A stretch of DNA of 64,000 bases from Athripsodes cinereus. Its lineage: Eukaryota; Arthropoda; Insecta; Trichoptera; Leptoceridae. The position numbers were made by a program, and so were the translations under genes. Location of the stretch: NCBI GenBank assembly GCA_947579605.1, contig OX388318.1, positions 1,860,001 to 1,924,000 on the forward strand. The letters are read 5' to 3'. Below are positions 47,201 through 50,625 of this stretch, in pieces (positions within the stretch are counted from its first letter, which is position 1; the number at the start of each line of letters is the position of its first letter). The notes beneath the pieces are model-generated. The model was not told the DNA's origin and searched no databases. It saw only the letters and a list, made by a program, of their open reading frames with translations.

Positions 47201-49495
47201 CTTAGTGGTACTGATGGACTTGAGAGAGTTTAAAAAATTGACACTTGTCATTAGCTAATAGGAGTCTTAGAACTTCTGAAATATTTTACCTGCAACAACT
47301 TTTATGAAAACACTTTTTTTAAATACAATTTCTACATCACTAATAATAATAATAATATTTCTAAACATTTTGTATAAATATGTTATTATTATTTTTTGGA
47401 ATCTTGGGGTAGGAAGGAACTTCATGCTAGACAACTCAATGATCTCAACCAATCTCGTATTGACAAATATGCGTCAAACAGGTGGTTGACCATTGGGGAA
47501 TTGTATGGGGAAACTGAGGGTTTTATGTTGGCTATTCAAGATCAGGTAATAAATACAAAAAAATATCAAAAATATATAATAAAAAGTCAAAAGATTTAGT
47601 ATTATATGATAAATGTAATAAAATAACATAACAAATAGACATCGCTGTCCCAAATACACATAATATAAAAACAACCGTCGCAGAAAAAATACGTAAATAT
47701 ACAGAACTAGCAGGAGAAATAAAAAAATATTTGGCATTCTAGGTCCGTTTATATAATACCTTTAGTCATGTCAGCTACAGGGGTAACTCCAAAATCTTTA
47801 ATAAATAATTTACAATTTACCGGTTAATTAATACATAAAAATTCAAAAATCTGTTATAATGTGGAATAAATAAATAAATCTATTATTAGTGTAATCTTCG
47901 CTGGTCCACATGTTGAGTGTATTAATTGTTAACATAATTATGTTATGACTGTTTGATTTTTTAATATTGTAAAAAAAAAAAAACACTTGTAATATTGTAA
48001 AAAAGTTTTTGAACACAGATATTTCAGGCACAATGCTGGTATTTTGATCCCGCGTTTTGAGCCTAATCCTTTGATATCCTGTATATCTGGATAGGTGAAT
48101 TTTTCCCGGCATTAGGCTGTTAAGTTTTTGTGTGACCATGACTGATCATATGAAGACTTTTCTGGTTTTATAATACTGAGAAGTGTGGATGGCAATTCTA
48201 CCACCGCGTTATATAAATAATAATAGTAAAAAATGTTCTCCACATATTTGATATTAACAAAAACACTGTTTACTTTTCACTATTGATTTACTATTATATG
48301 GTATAATATTTCACTTTCTGTTGAGTTTTGAAAGCGAAATATAAAAAAAAAACTAAAATTACAAAAATGGAATTTCTCGAATACAAGACATTTCTACTTG
48401 TTGAATTATGGAACCGGACAGTCGAATTATATATATATATATATAGGTATAGGTATATATCGAACATAGTGGTTTGAATCAGGAATTGCTGGGATTGGTG
48501 AACGTACCACGATTAAAGTGCACTTAAACCAGCCTGAGCCGATTCGTAAGCATCGGGACACCTTTCCTGTTTCATACGTTGGTTGCGCGGATGAGGTGTC
48601 TGTTATTATTATAAATTATTCTAAATACTCTCATGCAGGTGTGAAAATCCAGTAAATGCAAAAACTTCGTTTCATACAATATTAGTGATGAGAGTAGAGG
48701 AAATTCTCCAAAGAAATTTCTCGAGAACGAGAAATTTCTCCTAGAATTTCTCCTCTGATAGAAGAGAATTTTTTCTCCATTATTCTCCTAGAAGTATTAT
48801 AACCCTTCGCCCAATACCTGACAATCTGATCGGTCCAAAACTTCGTGGGGCTGATTTGGGCCCAAATCAGAGGTTTTTAATACTTTTTCCATGTAGGTAC
48901 GTACCATTTTTTAAACTTAAATATGGGCATGTGGGGAGTCAAATTTTAAGATTTTTCATCAGTAAGAAGTTATCAGCATTTATTTCTATGTAGGTACCTA
49001 CCATTTTTTTAAATTAAATATGGGCATTTAAGGTGTCAAACGTCAAGTTTTTTCATTGGGAAGAGCTTTTTACTACTATTTACGTAAACGCTTACTGCAT
49101 TTTTTCAATAACTTATGTGTTTGTTCGGTTATCTGTTTATTTCAACCCGAGCGATGCCGGGTTACAAAAACTATAGTAACTACTAAGGGAACAAAGAACT
49201 TTACTTAAAATTGAAAAACATCAATTTTCCTATGTTATATTTGTTCCTTTTAAAAACTAGTCTTTTAAGTATATTATTTTTACACATTACCATATCCTTA
49301 TTAATATTTTTATCCATACCAGAAATTTCTCGGTTAATTTCTTGAGAATTTCACAACACTAATATATATATACAGTAGTAAAGATTATTAAATAAATAAA
49401 TAATAAATCTTACCATGTAAATGGACATCATCGGTGACTATTAAATAAACAAAATAAATAACAAATGCATAAAATGAAGTTGAGAACATCGACAT
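14131..49495 (-). CDS. nrf-6-like: Nose resistant to fluoxetine protein 6-like acyltransferase, complete 11-exon gene
   Basis: Eleven GT-AG exons join in frame to 1950 nt, a 649-residue protein plus TGA. It is a multipass membrane acyltransferase of the acyltransferase-3 family with an N-terminal extracellular NRF domain; worm relatives act in intestinal lipid and yolk transport, and the insect substrate is unknown. Residues 1-22 form a signal peptide (MSMFSTSFYAFVIYF...). The Cys-rich NRF domain (about 30-150) includes MPALVELDDYQKCME. The first membrane helix is near 158-176. The family signature LPGIQGIRV starts at 226, with the expected His in VVIIHI at 244. SGFLMQ, YTPVYMLVIGYT, WWNNILYINN and GWYLAADMQLY follow, then further helices and a Lys-rich tail (MKKKCK). 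All exon phases match, including G|AG between exon 1 and exon 2, 28.2 kb apart. Intron 1 holds many transposons and a zinc-finger gene. An unseen extra 5' exon is possible. Confidence 0.88.
14533..14672 (-). CDS. nrf-6-like: nrf-6-like exon 10
   Basis: Encodes the late conserved segment FFGSLSYSALMIHFEIE. Acceptor ATTGCAG, donor AAT|GTGAGT. Confidence 0.88.
14879..15056 (-). CDS. nrf-6-like: nrf-6-like exon 9
   Basis: Encodes two hydrophobic helices, including MWGIISGSIMFGYDG and AAAVALFLMAMAV. Acceptor ATTTAG, donor T|GTAAGT. Confidence 0.88.
15165..15557. mobile_element. Long-TIR MITE in nrf-6-like intron 8
   Basis: About 105 bp at each end are inverted copies of each other (TCTCGATTGGA at the tips; CGTCCCAATGCTTAC inside, positions near 15235 and 15500). 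It is non-coding. A fragment of one end occurs at 48474-48590. No target duplication was identified. Confidence 0.75.
16083..16236 (-). CDS. nrf-6-like: nrf-6-like exon 8
   Basis: Encodes FYTQTYNNAPAYLIGVAGAY, the conserved tyrosine-rich loop and helix of the family. Acceptor TTTGCAG, donor AAG|GTAATG. Confidence 0.9.
16335..16511 (-). CDS. nrf-6-like: nrf-6-like exon 7
   Basis: Completes the family motif GWYLAADMQLY and adds a helix (CLITLLLIVTW). Donor GC|GTAAGA. Confidence 0.9.
16615..16800 (-). CDS. nrf-6-like: nrf-6-like exon 6
   Basis: Encodes YTPVYMLVIGYTILW and the conserved WWNNILYINN, ending at the consensus donor GTGAGT. Confidence 0.9.
17193..17362 (-). CDS. nrf-6-like: nrf-6-like exon 5
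   Basis: Encodes TYGSRVTSLFYNSGFLMQ, then CISGYLMAQNFYKF and QRWF; it matches the family's second conserved helix. The frame is fixed by phase 0 entry from exon 4. Confidence 0.9.
17822..18085 (-). mobile_element. LINE 3' end with (TAG)n tail
   Basis: Read on the minus strand it ends GGTTACCCCACTTGTGGGAT and ATGCCGTGATGG and then (TAG)n. The encoded tail (ARKGQFACFLHAADLLVTPL) matches a plus-strand copy at 49765-49860. Family unassigned. Confidence 0.55.
18391..18592. mobile_element. 202-bp MITE in nrf-6-like intron 4
   Basis: TACTCTTGACATAAT at the left pairs with the complement at the right (ends at 18592) and the match continues imperfectly for about 65 bp per arm. It is non-coding; TA may be the target. 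Confidence 0.7.
18755..18990 (-). CDS. nrf-6-like: nrf-6-like exon 4
   Basis: Begins the acyltransferase-3 domain with LPGIQGIRVFIILSVVIIHI. A cytosolic Asn/Asp-rich loop precedes it. It ends on a full codon (W) before GTAAGA. Confidence 0.9.
19157..19505 (+). mobile_element. LINE 3' fragment (ELAGEIKNIW family), copy 1
   Basis: It encodes LAGEIKNIWHSRSVYILPLV and ISATGVTQKSLINNLQ, a C-terminal signature of a non-LTR reverse transcriptase family, followed by a 3' UTR. A longer copy with the same 3' UTR lies at 47385-48215. It is inserted in the intron between exons 3 and 4, antisense to the gene. Confidence 0.75.
19550..19874 (-). CDS. nrf-6-like: nrf-6-like exon 3
   Basis: Encodes the rest of the Cys-containing NRF domain and the first transmembrane helix (IYLAAVGGLILFSLLGCF). 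The flanks are CTTTCAG and AAG|GTATAT. Confidence 0.9.
20530..20925 (+). repeat. Retroposon 3' end with (AATA)n tail (candidate)
   Basis: It ends CAAGGCAATTGCCGTATATT then (TAAA)n, like the ends at 50530-50625 and 58735-58795, where a short hairpin also precedes an A-rich tetranucleotide tail. No coding part is left. Confidence 0.4.
21064..21209 (-). CDS. nrf-6-like: nrf-6-like exon 2
   Basis: Acceptor CTTTCAG at its 5' side and donor CAG|GTA at its 3' side. It encodes KYDEMPALVELDDYQKCMEK and onward to PPEVWDIIQ, the start of the NRF domain. Confidence 0.9.
21387..21794. mobile_element. MITE with TTCTTAATGATAGAA ends
   Basis: The left TTCTTAATGATAGAATGTCC pairs with the right GGACGTTCTATCATTAAGAA (one mismatch). 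An internal direct repeat (GATAGAATGTCCAAGCTCAT at about 21397 and 21441) and alternating AGGAC/GTCCT motifs follow. It is non-coding and lies just upstream of exon 2. Confidence 0.75.
21970..22508 (-). repeat. 3' LTR of the gypsy element, with an insertion
   Basis: The same LTR as 27962-28339, interrupted after AACAATTT by about 160 bp. The polypurine tract abuts its inner edge at 22509. Confidence 0.92.
22059..22220 (-). mobile_element. tRNA-like SINE insertion in the 3' LTR
   Basis: On the minus strand the insert carries a B-box-like GGGTCCGATCCCAGG near its head and ends in poly-A (poly-T at 22057-22070 on the plus strand). It is absent from the other LTR, so it arrived after the gypsy insertion. 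The A box is not clear and the head may be truncated. Confidence 0.6.
22509..22521 (-). promoter_or_regulatory. Polypurine tract of the gypsy element
   Basis: AAGAGGGAGGCAA on the minus strand directly precedes the 3' LTR and follows the last stop codon by a few bases; it primes plus-strand DNA synthesis. Confidence 0.8.
22525..23268 (-). CDS. Pol C-terminal extension: GPY/F tail, macro domain, CCCH zinc finger
   Basis: 247 codons in the pol frame directly after one TAA codon; GTG 23268 is only the first codon annotated after the stop. Residues 1-33 finish the integrase GPY/F module (VVHFNRLAPF). Residues about 72-203 resemble the TARG1/OARD1-type macro domain: LFDTSEDYVLAHCLAQNAKF, NGIAKVFKKKYG, then VNK (K142) and PRISGSMDW (D183). 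By alignment from memory these two residues fall on the Lys and Asp that human TARG1 uses to remove ADP-ribose from acidic residues. Residues 221-239 form C-x7-C-x5-C-x3-H, a CCCH RNA-binding-type zinc finger. Stop TAA at 22527-22525, next to the polypurine tract. Inferred role: hydrolysing ADP-ribose marks and binding RNA as part of a Pol product; not shown. Expression needs readthrough or a version lacking the stop. Confidence 0.85.
   Translation of the reverse strand: MIKRINDVIYRIRRKSNGKPRVVHFNRLAPFLGDNKSEGNNPIVQVCKVLSEEKSFEEFMKTPQRRIHHGVTIEVEQDLFDTSEDYVLAHCLAQNAKFTNGIAKVFKKKYGILEEIKAKSLKIGEAVHLQHGERHIFYMVNKAIPEEQTEYVQMWHCLQSLRDQMLQMNLTKLGIPRISGSMDWKVVRNMIEEIFCNTGINVLVCCFNPGYSENIKKSVPCYFFKTSHCREDSGCSYLHPENSFGTN
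23272..26760 (-). CDS. pol: Gypsy Pol: protease, reverse transcriptase, RNase H, integrase
   Basis: 1162 residues in the -1 frame relative to Gag. Order: retropepsin with LLLDTGATKTI (about residue 60); reverse transcriptase with VDFRQLNNVTKKDSYPLPRI and catalytic YLDD (about residue 480); RNase H beginning ILDTDASNVGIG; integrase H2C2 zinc domain (HLGVKKTTEKIRQRF, CRRCVTC) and DDE core (IDIAGPF, HSDQGRNF, ERMNRT). It stops in the GPY/F module, WEGP then TAA (23274-23272), where a Tyr codon would be expected. The same frame then continues open for 247 codons (22525-23268). The catalytic residues all look intact. The first Met is arbitrary, since translation probably arrives by frameshift from Gag. 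Confidence 0.95.
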   Translation of the reverse strand: MSKEKRTADSGKLKRVDGKGQLSTRIANASKRYAVVASFSGQVSSMFINGKVNGKNLKLLLDTGATKTIMRPDLVCEKKQIKSTKWTLWTATGVSASVCGETVANFHIGSTIFDHQVLVAEIEEEVILGMDVMAKYGFKLDLKRRTLKIGDEDILVQEHEDFATRVLAAEVVTIPKQSEMLVRAYLDCDIPNGHVLVVESNANTEAGNGVLIARVLIQAKKDILVRLMNINDYPVTIKEGVYLSMCSSVSSVTCRVSGGQVSSEEVPKHLDDLVKEACKELTKEQSKQIRSFIARNQDVFENPSQPKGRTSVVSHRIDTGDARPIRQVPRRLPLAKRAEADQIIQDMERDKVIEPSSSPWCSPVVLVRKKDGSTRFCVDFRQLNNVTKKDSYPLPRIDDTLDTLAVCKIFSTLDLKSGYWQVGLEPKDREKTAFSIGSGLCQFIVMPFGLCNAPATFERLMESVLRGLSWETCLVYLDDIIVLGKCFEEHLQNLEQVFSRLRAANLKLNVKKCTLFRRQVNYLGHVVSEEGVAVDPEKIRAVQDWPTPKDKHEVRSFLGLSTYYRRFVLGFADIAKPLTKLTEESNEFIWDSKCQCAFEELKKVLINSPILSYPRAEGNFILDTDASNVGIGSVLSQVQDGQERVIAYFSKVLSRPERNYCVTRRELLAVIKSVEHFRKYLYGRKFLLRTDHSALVWLLRFKNPEGQVARWIERLQEYDYDSEHRAGLRHKNADALSRRPCPEDCQHCNKAEERFVMIRRTTVIDNFWQDDEIRAHQLEDPDLGLLMQWKENDRKPSWEEIASCSPNVKSYWAQWQSIVVENGLLKRILESEDGTQQKQQLLVPRKRVPDVLKLLHDDVSGGHLGVKKTTEKIRQRFYWVRYTEDVKDWCRRCVTCATSNGPQKQRRAPMRQYNVGSPFERIAIDIAGPFPTTERGNKYILVAMDYFSKWTEAYALPNQEATTVAEILVRELISRFGVPLELHSDQGRNFESAVFQQVCEILGIRKTRTTALHPQSDGMVERMNRTCGKYLSKAVSDHQKDWDEYIHLFLLAYRSAIHETTGQTPASVIFGRELRLPCDLQYGSKPGEDLVGEDYVSELRRKMNDIHERVRANIQVASDRMKEIYYVKAVEGGYQAGDLVWLFNPQRRRGYSPKLQKSWEGP
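26721..27893 (-). CDS. gag: Gypsy Gag with N-terminal SAP-like domain
   Basis: 390 residues starting at ATG 27893. Residues about 5-45 (LTLLDLKVVDLKRELEERDA, then TSGTKGVLQLRLRKVMEE) look like a SAP DNA-binding motif, which is not part of ordinary gypsy Gag. Residues about 60-125 are a Glu/Lys-rich coiled coil. A retrotransposon Gag capsid core follows (FDGKNSWEEYLTLFETVA to LQEFEADVARLVRYAYP), then basic linkers and a single CCHC zinc knuckle (CWDCGQIGHLRNRC) near residue 372. The end overlaps pol by 40 bases in the -1 frame, with an A-run AAAAAC at 26750-26745 that could serve ribosomal slippage. The frame is intact. Confidence 0.92.
   Translation of the reverse strand: MSSKKLTLLDLKVVDLKRELEERDADTSGTKGVLQLRLRKVMEEAGEDPETYIFELPITTSELYKAMKEIEKKLQENATAMKEEIERLREDSRGTKEEIERKFQEYSVSFDERISELTKQVKVLENQALSSTARTDFEQNTTVDTEFKCVESGATSMVVHVRSDMPTFDGKNSWEEYLTLFETVAMINGWSMTRKASVLSISLRGDALRVLQMIPLADRQNFKSLVERLEMRFGHKHMEQVYRSQLKNRVQRPNETLQEFEADVARLVRYAYPTVSDDVCESLAVDKFLDGLRASETQQAIKLARPQTLSDALTQALEFEAVRQSVRGHAQARVMEAVQENQPLSIEDIVKKVLEALKGKKRQLRCWDCGQIGHLRNRCPRKNEQQIQEN
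27944..27960 (-). promoter_or_regulatory. tRNA primer-binding site of the gypsy element
   Basis: One base inside the 5' LTR the minus strand reads TGGTGTCAGGTGTGGGG. It starts with TGG, complementary to a tRNA CCA end. The tRNA was not identified. Confidence 0.75.
27962..28339 (-). repeat. 5' LTR of the gypsy element
   Basis: 378 bp, ending CA/TG-style (TGTAACG...GTAACA on the plus strand). It matches 21970-22508 outside the insertion in the latter. Confidence 0.92.
28340..29420 (+). mobile_element. CR1/L2-like LINE reverse transcriptase fragment with (AAT)n tail
   Basis: An open frame from the LTR edge to TAG at 29336-29338 encodes the second half of a non-LTR reverse transcriptase: GVPQGSVLGPILFNLYTNQL, YADD (YCYADDRIFF), the thumb (SSWMSNNMLKINPTKTEF) and the C-terminal region NAAARFIYQLNRS, LHWLRCPERVEFK, VWNRLP. 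An (AAT)n-like tail follows near 29401-29420. The 5' part is missing: the frame begins exactly at the gypsy LTR boundary. Conserved catalytic DD is present, but the element is inactive for lack of endonuclease and the fingers. Confidence 0.88.
29949..30831. mobile_element. CCCGGG-rich TIR element with TA target
   Basis: GAGGGTTATTCCCGGG after TA (29947-29948) pairs with CCCGGGAAAAATAACCCTC-type sequence before TA (30832-30833; the right arm has extra A bases). Each end carries four to six clustered TTCCCGGGAA motifs in an otherwise very AT-rich 883-bp body. No transposase ORF. Confidence 0.8.
30985..31390 (-). mobile_element. LINE reverse transcriptase C-terminal fragment
   Basis: The minus strand encodes ERVQRRFTKMGAGLRNM, a stop, then EDRLERLGLTTLRERRLRGD, LIVIYKIFNN, RGHSPKLVKDRF and FLVNRVVEDWNRLP, the typical end of a CR1/L2-like reverse transcriptase. 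One in-frame stop shows decay. Confidence 0.8.
31507..32149. mobile_element. piggyBac-like MITE flanked by TTAA
   Basis: TTAA (31503-31506) then CCACTTAACTGCGG at the left; CAGCTTAGTGG then TTAA (32150-32153) at the right; the ends are inverted copies. Near the left end two palindromes, ATTACATGCATGCATGTAAT (31522-31541) and a one-base variant, recur with GCGGAT. The middle carries a retroposon end (31917-32055). TTAA targets are the hallmark of piggyBac; no transposase is present. Confidence 0.7.
31917..32055 (-). mobile_element. Retroposon 3' end with (AAATA)n tail, nested in the TTAA element
   Basis: The plus strand reads TTTATTTATTTATTC and then, after a variable part, a segment ending GATTATCACTATAAAGTGAT. 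The same order (T-rich tetranucleotide run, TTTATCACTAAAATGCGAT) occurs at 50080-50225 and partly at 40925-41055. Confidence 0.5.
32560..33190 (-). pseudogene. RTE-type LINE endonuclease relic
   Basis: The minus strand encodes LNLLGVCEAQLLDCG, YSMIHSGHKTEYKYGIALLM and SRRVAGLDCEPILYRL, the layout of an apurinic-type endonuclease domain of RTE LINEs. It is broken upstream and downstream by stops and frameshifts. Confidence 0.65.
33191..35212. other. Intronic DNA of nrf-6-like intron 1
   Basis: No gene was seen. A poly-A run of about 22 (34850-34870) and T-rich tetranucleotide runs (34258-34270) suggest retroposon ends. A 14-bp palindrome ATGTAACGTTACAT lies near 34482. Confidence 0.4.
35213..36355 (-). 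CDS. C2H2 zinc-finger protein, nine fingers, nested in an intron
   Basis: A single open frame of 380 residues from ATG ATG at 36355. Residues 1-125 are acidic, with Cys pairs (CVLCDMQIC) and two SUMO-consensus sites (VKRE, IKVE); there is no ZAD or KRAB domain. Nine C2H2 fingers follow from residue 127, each 28 residues with the linker HSGEKPFECNICMKKF. Recognition positions differ little: RSSNL, YSSHL, HSSNL, NSCQL, QSSHL. Fingers 3 and 6 are identical. Finger 9 has Gly in place of its first Cys (FEGSIC). The frame ends at TGA within what would be finger 10, where one base appears lost, so the array was probably longer. Likely a nuclear DNA-binding protein of unknown target. A possible acceptor (TACTGATATTGTAG at about 36378) suggests an upstream untranslated exon. 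Same strand as the host gene. Confidence 0.85.
   Translation of the reverse strand: MMEEISAGEHSIADCQQDKCVLCDMQICVTEDDKYETFLANIKVKREPVEEERCDIGYAVPYGDIDIHVPDIKVECERANNMTVASTSSTPREYASGPSNQTRVKETRRKNVRSLTRKVSKKYVKSFECNICMKFFCRSSNLISHKRIHSGEKLFECSICMNKFSRSSNLISHKRIHSGEKPFECNICMKKFGYSSHLISHKRIHSGEKPFECNICMKKFSHSSNLISHKRIHSGEKPFECNICMKKFSRSSNLISHKRIHSGEKPFECNICMKKFGYSSHLISHKRIHSGEKPFECNICMKKFSNSCQLIPHKRIHSGEKPFECNICMKKFTNSCQLISHKRIHSGEKPFEGSICMKKFSQSSHLISHKRIHRGEKPFE
36419..36805 (+). mobile_element. RTE-like LINE 3' end (WDTA family) with (TATAG)n tail
   Basis: A 120-codon frame encodes NKLRWFGHVERM, RGRPRTTWLDHVDQILKD, RRACMRNCMNVEEAKEVCKD and PTWDTA, then stop and (TATAG)n at 36785-36806. This is the C-terminal tail of a non-LTR reverse transcriptase. 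A decayed copy lies at 1850-2085. It sits about 60 bp from the zinc-finger gene's start. Confidence 0.82.
36830..37528. other. Intronic DNA
   Basis: No gene or repeat with clear ends was recognised. Confidence 0.35.
37529..37782. mobile_element. 254-bp MITE with 43-bp imperfect TIRs
   Basis: TATCGATGGTGTAGCGCACA at the left pairs with the complement at the right end (to 37782); about five mismatches over 43 bp. It is non-coding. Confidence 0.75.
38346..38703. mobile_element. hAT-like MITE, complete copy (TAGTGATGTAAC family)
   Basis: The ends TAGTGATGTAAC and GTTACATCACTA are inverted. Flanks ATATAGAT (38338-38345) and GTATAGAT (38704-38711) agree at seven of eight positions, an 8-bp target duplication typical of hAT. 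The body has repeated GCGAAT/ATTCGC hexamers. A second copy, split by a LINE, occupies 50951-56193. Confidence 0.85.
38995..39270. repeat. Inverted-repeat array of AAAATAAAAYCNGC modules
   Basis: The module AAAATAAAACCGGCAAAAAT occurs in both orientations several times (about 39003, 39075, 39180, 39217). 39173-39210 and 39217-39254 form perfect 38-bp inverted arms around a 6-base loop (ACCGGC). Confidence 0.85.
40455..40640 (-). mobile_element. RTE-type LINE 3' end with (GAT)n tail, inverted copy
   Basis: Reverse-complement of the 13005-13217 element: (CAT)n at 40456-40472 then the complement of the REER/CSREER coding end and upstream sequence, diverged by a few percent. Nested in the 2.4-kb TIR element. 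Confidence 0.8.
40925..41055 (-). mobile_element. Retroposon 3' end with (AAATA)n tail
   Basis: TTTATTTATTTATTCATTCA followed by TTTACTGTACATTGATCACA, closely like 50080-50150. A short separate match (ATACAGAGGGCGAGTTTATC) lies at 41224, so the copy may be rearranged. Confidence 0.5.
42506..42650. repeat. Two-copy direct repeat
   Basis: ATAGCAAAACAAAAAACATT-type sequence at 42506-42557 recurs with ~10% change at 42592-42644, ending both times in GATAACATAGAATAATTAAT. Confidence 0.65.
42701..43747. mobile_element. 1-kb TIR transposon of unrecognised family carrying an ORF
   Basis: The ends starting ATATGAAGGGTCCACTGCAA (42701) and its complement (to 43740) match over about 36 bp with one mismatch. 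Related subterminal motifs (GCAATAATGATAAATGTCCA at 42902; inverted at 43452 and 43490) lie inside. A 13-bp direct repeat TTCATATAACATA flanks it (42688-42700 and 43748-43760), though 7 bp separate the right TIR from its copy. The element includes a 98-codon ORF (43145-43441). Confidence 0.75.
43054..43441 (+). CDS. Unknown ORF of the 1-kb TIR transposon
   Basis: A first frame from ATG 43054 (MAENNEMIGNTKKRRQTGRM) stops at 43147; an overlapping frame from ATG 43145 gives 98 residues: a basic N-terminus (RKNTHGSRFTKK), INCPWESSVVNTPVSF, FKLPGLAYKDKLPISTAKYN and DLQFLKKFCRPETRRYYDEL. The last part resembles C-terminal tails of transposase-like proteins in which short residues of an IP..YRDFY type close the protein, but no catalytic DDE set is visible. 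It may be the remnant of a longer transposase after internal deletion. Function unknown. Confidence 0.5.
44356..44641. mobile_element. TA-flanked MITE, copy 2 (GACCATTAAAGG family)
   Basis: A 286-bp element between TA (44354-44355) and TA (44642-44643) with GACCATTAAAGG at both ends in inverted orientation. It is a compact copy of 9942-10417. Confidence 0.85.
44650..45159. other. Intronic DNA
   Basis: No feature was recognised besides a chance ORF of low complexity. Confidence 0.35.
45162..46122. mobile_element. pogo/Tigger-like nonautonomous transposon
   Basis: CAGTGGAACCTCTTATAACG at the left (after TA 45160-45161) and GAGGTTCCACTG at the right (before TA 46123-46124). CAGTGGAACCTC ends are characteristic of pogo/Tigger elements of the Tc1/mariner superfamily. 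Subterminal ACTCGTTATGCGAA repeats occur at both ends. 961 bp with no transposase ORF. Confidence 0.85.
46130..47384. other. Intronic DNA with one GC-richer patch
   Basis: 46925-47225 is less AT-rich than its surroundings and has open frames on both strands, with an inverted match (CGAATACCTCATACTTTAAG / CTTAAAGT...ATTCG near 47090-47120). Probably a transposon fragment; not identified. Confidence 0.35.
47385..48215 (+). mobile_element. LINE 3' fragment (ELAGEIKNIW family), copy 2
   Basis: It starts with WGRKELHARQLNDLNQSRID and ELYGETEGFMLAIQDQVINT, continues in shifted frames to DIAVPNTHNIKTTVAEKIRK and YTELAGEIKKYLAF, then shares its 3' UTR with 19157-19505 (TCAGGCACAATGC, TTTTTCCCGGCATTAG). 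Several frameshifts and an internal deletion mark it as dead. Confidence 0.78.
48474..48590. repeat. Fragment of the long-TIR MITE of 15165-15557
   Basis: Shares CACTTAAACCAGCCT and TCGTAAGCATCGGGAC-type sequence with the right arm of the intron-8 MITE. Confidence 0.6.
48683..49361. mobile_element. TIR element with TAGTGWTG ends and AGAAATTTCTC motifs
   Basis: TAGTGATGAGAG at the left pairs with CAACACTA at the right, and GAGAAATTTCTC-type palindromes lie inside both ends. About 680 bp, non-coding. The 8-bp flanks do not match, so the boundaries are tentative. It ends only 50 bp from nrf-6-like exon 1. Confidence 0.55.
49414..49495 (-). CDS. nrf-6-like: nrf-6-like exon 1 (start codon and signal peptide)
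   Basis: ATG at 49495-49493 opens 27 codons plus one base, then the donor GTAAGA. The peptide has a 15-residue hydrophobic core and a polar end (TDDVHLH), a good signal peptide. The trailing G joins the AG of exon 2 to give GAG, keeping the frame. There is no competing exon of the right phase nearby, but distance makes this the least certain junction. Confidence 0.75.
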
Positions 49496-49764
49496 TGTTC
49501 ATCAGTTGATAAAAACAAAATGTAGGTACATTCGATAAAAATAATATGAATTAAAAATATAAAATATTAAACTATTATTTACAATTTTCGTATATTATTG
49601 ATGCAAATACATTATCTCGAATAAGCGGGGAATTATCTTATGCATATCAAAGTGCGTGCACGTTTGAAGTCGTAAACCAACTGAAAAATGTAAATTAAAA
49701 CATTGTATTTATATTGTATAATAACCTACGCAAACACTTTTATGGAAGAATGCTTATATTTTTT

Positions 49765-49865
49765 TTTTTTGCACGGAGAGGACAGCTTGTATGTTTATTG
49801 CATGCGGTTGGTCTGCTTGCTACCCCACTTGTGGGATATGCCGTGATGGGATTGTAGTATCATCA
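49765..49865 (+). mobile_element. LINE 3' end, (TAG)n-type family, second copy
   Basis: Encodes GQLVCLLHAVGLLATPLVGY and matches 17822-18085 in the opposite orientation. Confidence 0.55.
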
Positions 49866-50079
49866 ATAAAATTACCTCATAGTAAAATTTCGATTATTAT
49901 TGACCGAAGGTACCTTGTTGGCAATCCATTTCAAAATAAATTTAATAATTTTAAGTAATATGTTTTGATAAGAAGGTGGAAATTTTACCTTCTTATCAAC
50001 ACGGGCTATTCTCAATTTTTTTTTGTTCATATTCTATAAATACTGCTTGTCTCTGTATCTTATTTCTTTTTTTACTAAT

Positions 50080-50225
50080 TTATTTATTTATTTTATTCTT
50101 CACTGTACATTGGTTACAATATTACAAAATAAAACAGTTTCATATAAATATCAGTTATACAATTCAGTGTACAGAGGGCGAGTTTATCACTAAAATGCGA
50201 TGTCTTCCAACTAACCCGGTTATTA
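50080..50225 (-). mobile_element. Retroposon 3' end with (AAATA)n tail, best copy
   Basis: On the minus strand it reads GTGATAAACTCGCCCTCTGT and ends in AAATAAATA; related to 31917-32055 and 40925-41055. No coding part is recognised. Confidence 0.55.
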
Positions 50226-50529
50226 AAATTAAAAAAAAAAAAACACATAGGTACATATATACACATACAAACCCATATACATCAGCAGTAATAGTGGAAA
50301 CAAAATAAAAATTAAACTTAAAGTAGACAAAAAATTCAAAATTTTATTTTTATTACTTGTTATTTAAAGACATTGATATTTTATCTATTTGTGTGTGTTT
50401 GTACATATTTTGACGTTACATATAAATTAAATTATTACTTTTACGAACTGACATCTCAACATTATATTTTGTTATTTTAACTATTATCTTTACTTTTATT
50501 TTGATTATTATTTTTTATGACTTTGAATT

Positions 50530-50625
50530 TGCTTGTTGTTGTTATATTTGTTTTGTGCTGTTAACATGTAAAAGGCGAAAGCCGTGAATGTGCTTAAATA
50601 AATAAATAAATAAATAAAAAGAAAA
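50530..50625 (+). repeat. Retroposon 3' end, hairpin plus (AAAT)n tail
   Basis: GTAAAAGGCGAAAGCCGTGA then GCTTAAATAAATAAATAAAT. Similar ends at 56505-56565 (minus) and 58735-58795 (plus). Confidence 0.5.

Noticed and set aside
48429..48462. (AT)n/TATAGGTA run as a regulatory element
   Set aside because: It is a simple microsatellite in an intron with nothing around it to support a function.
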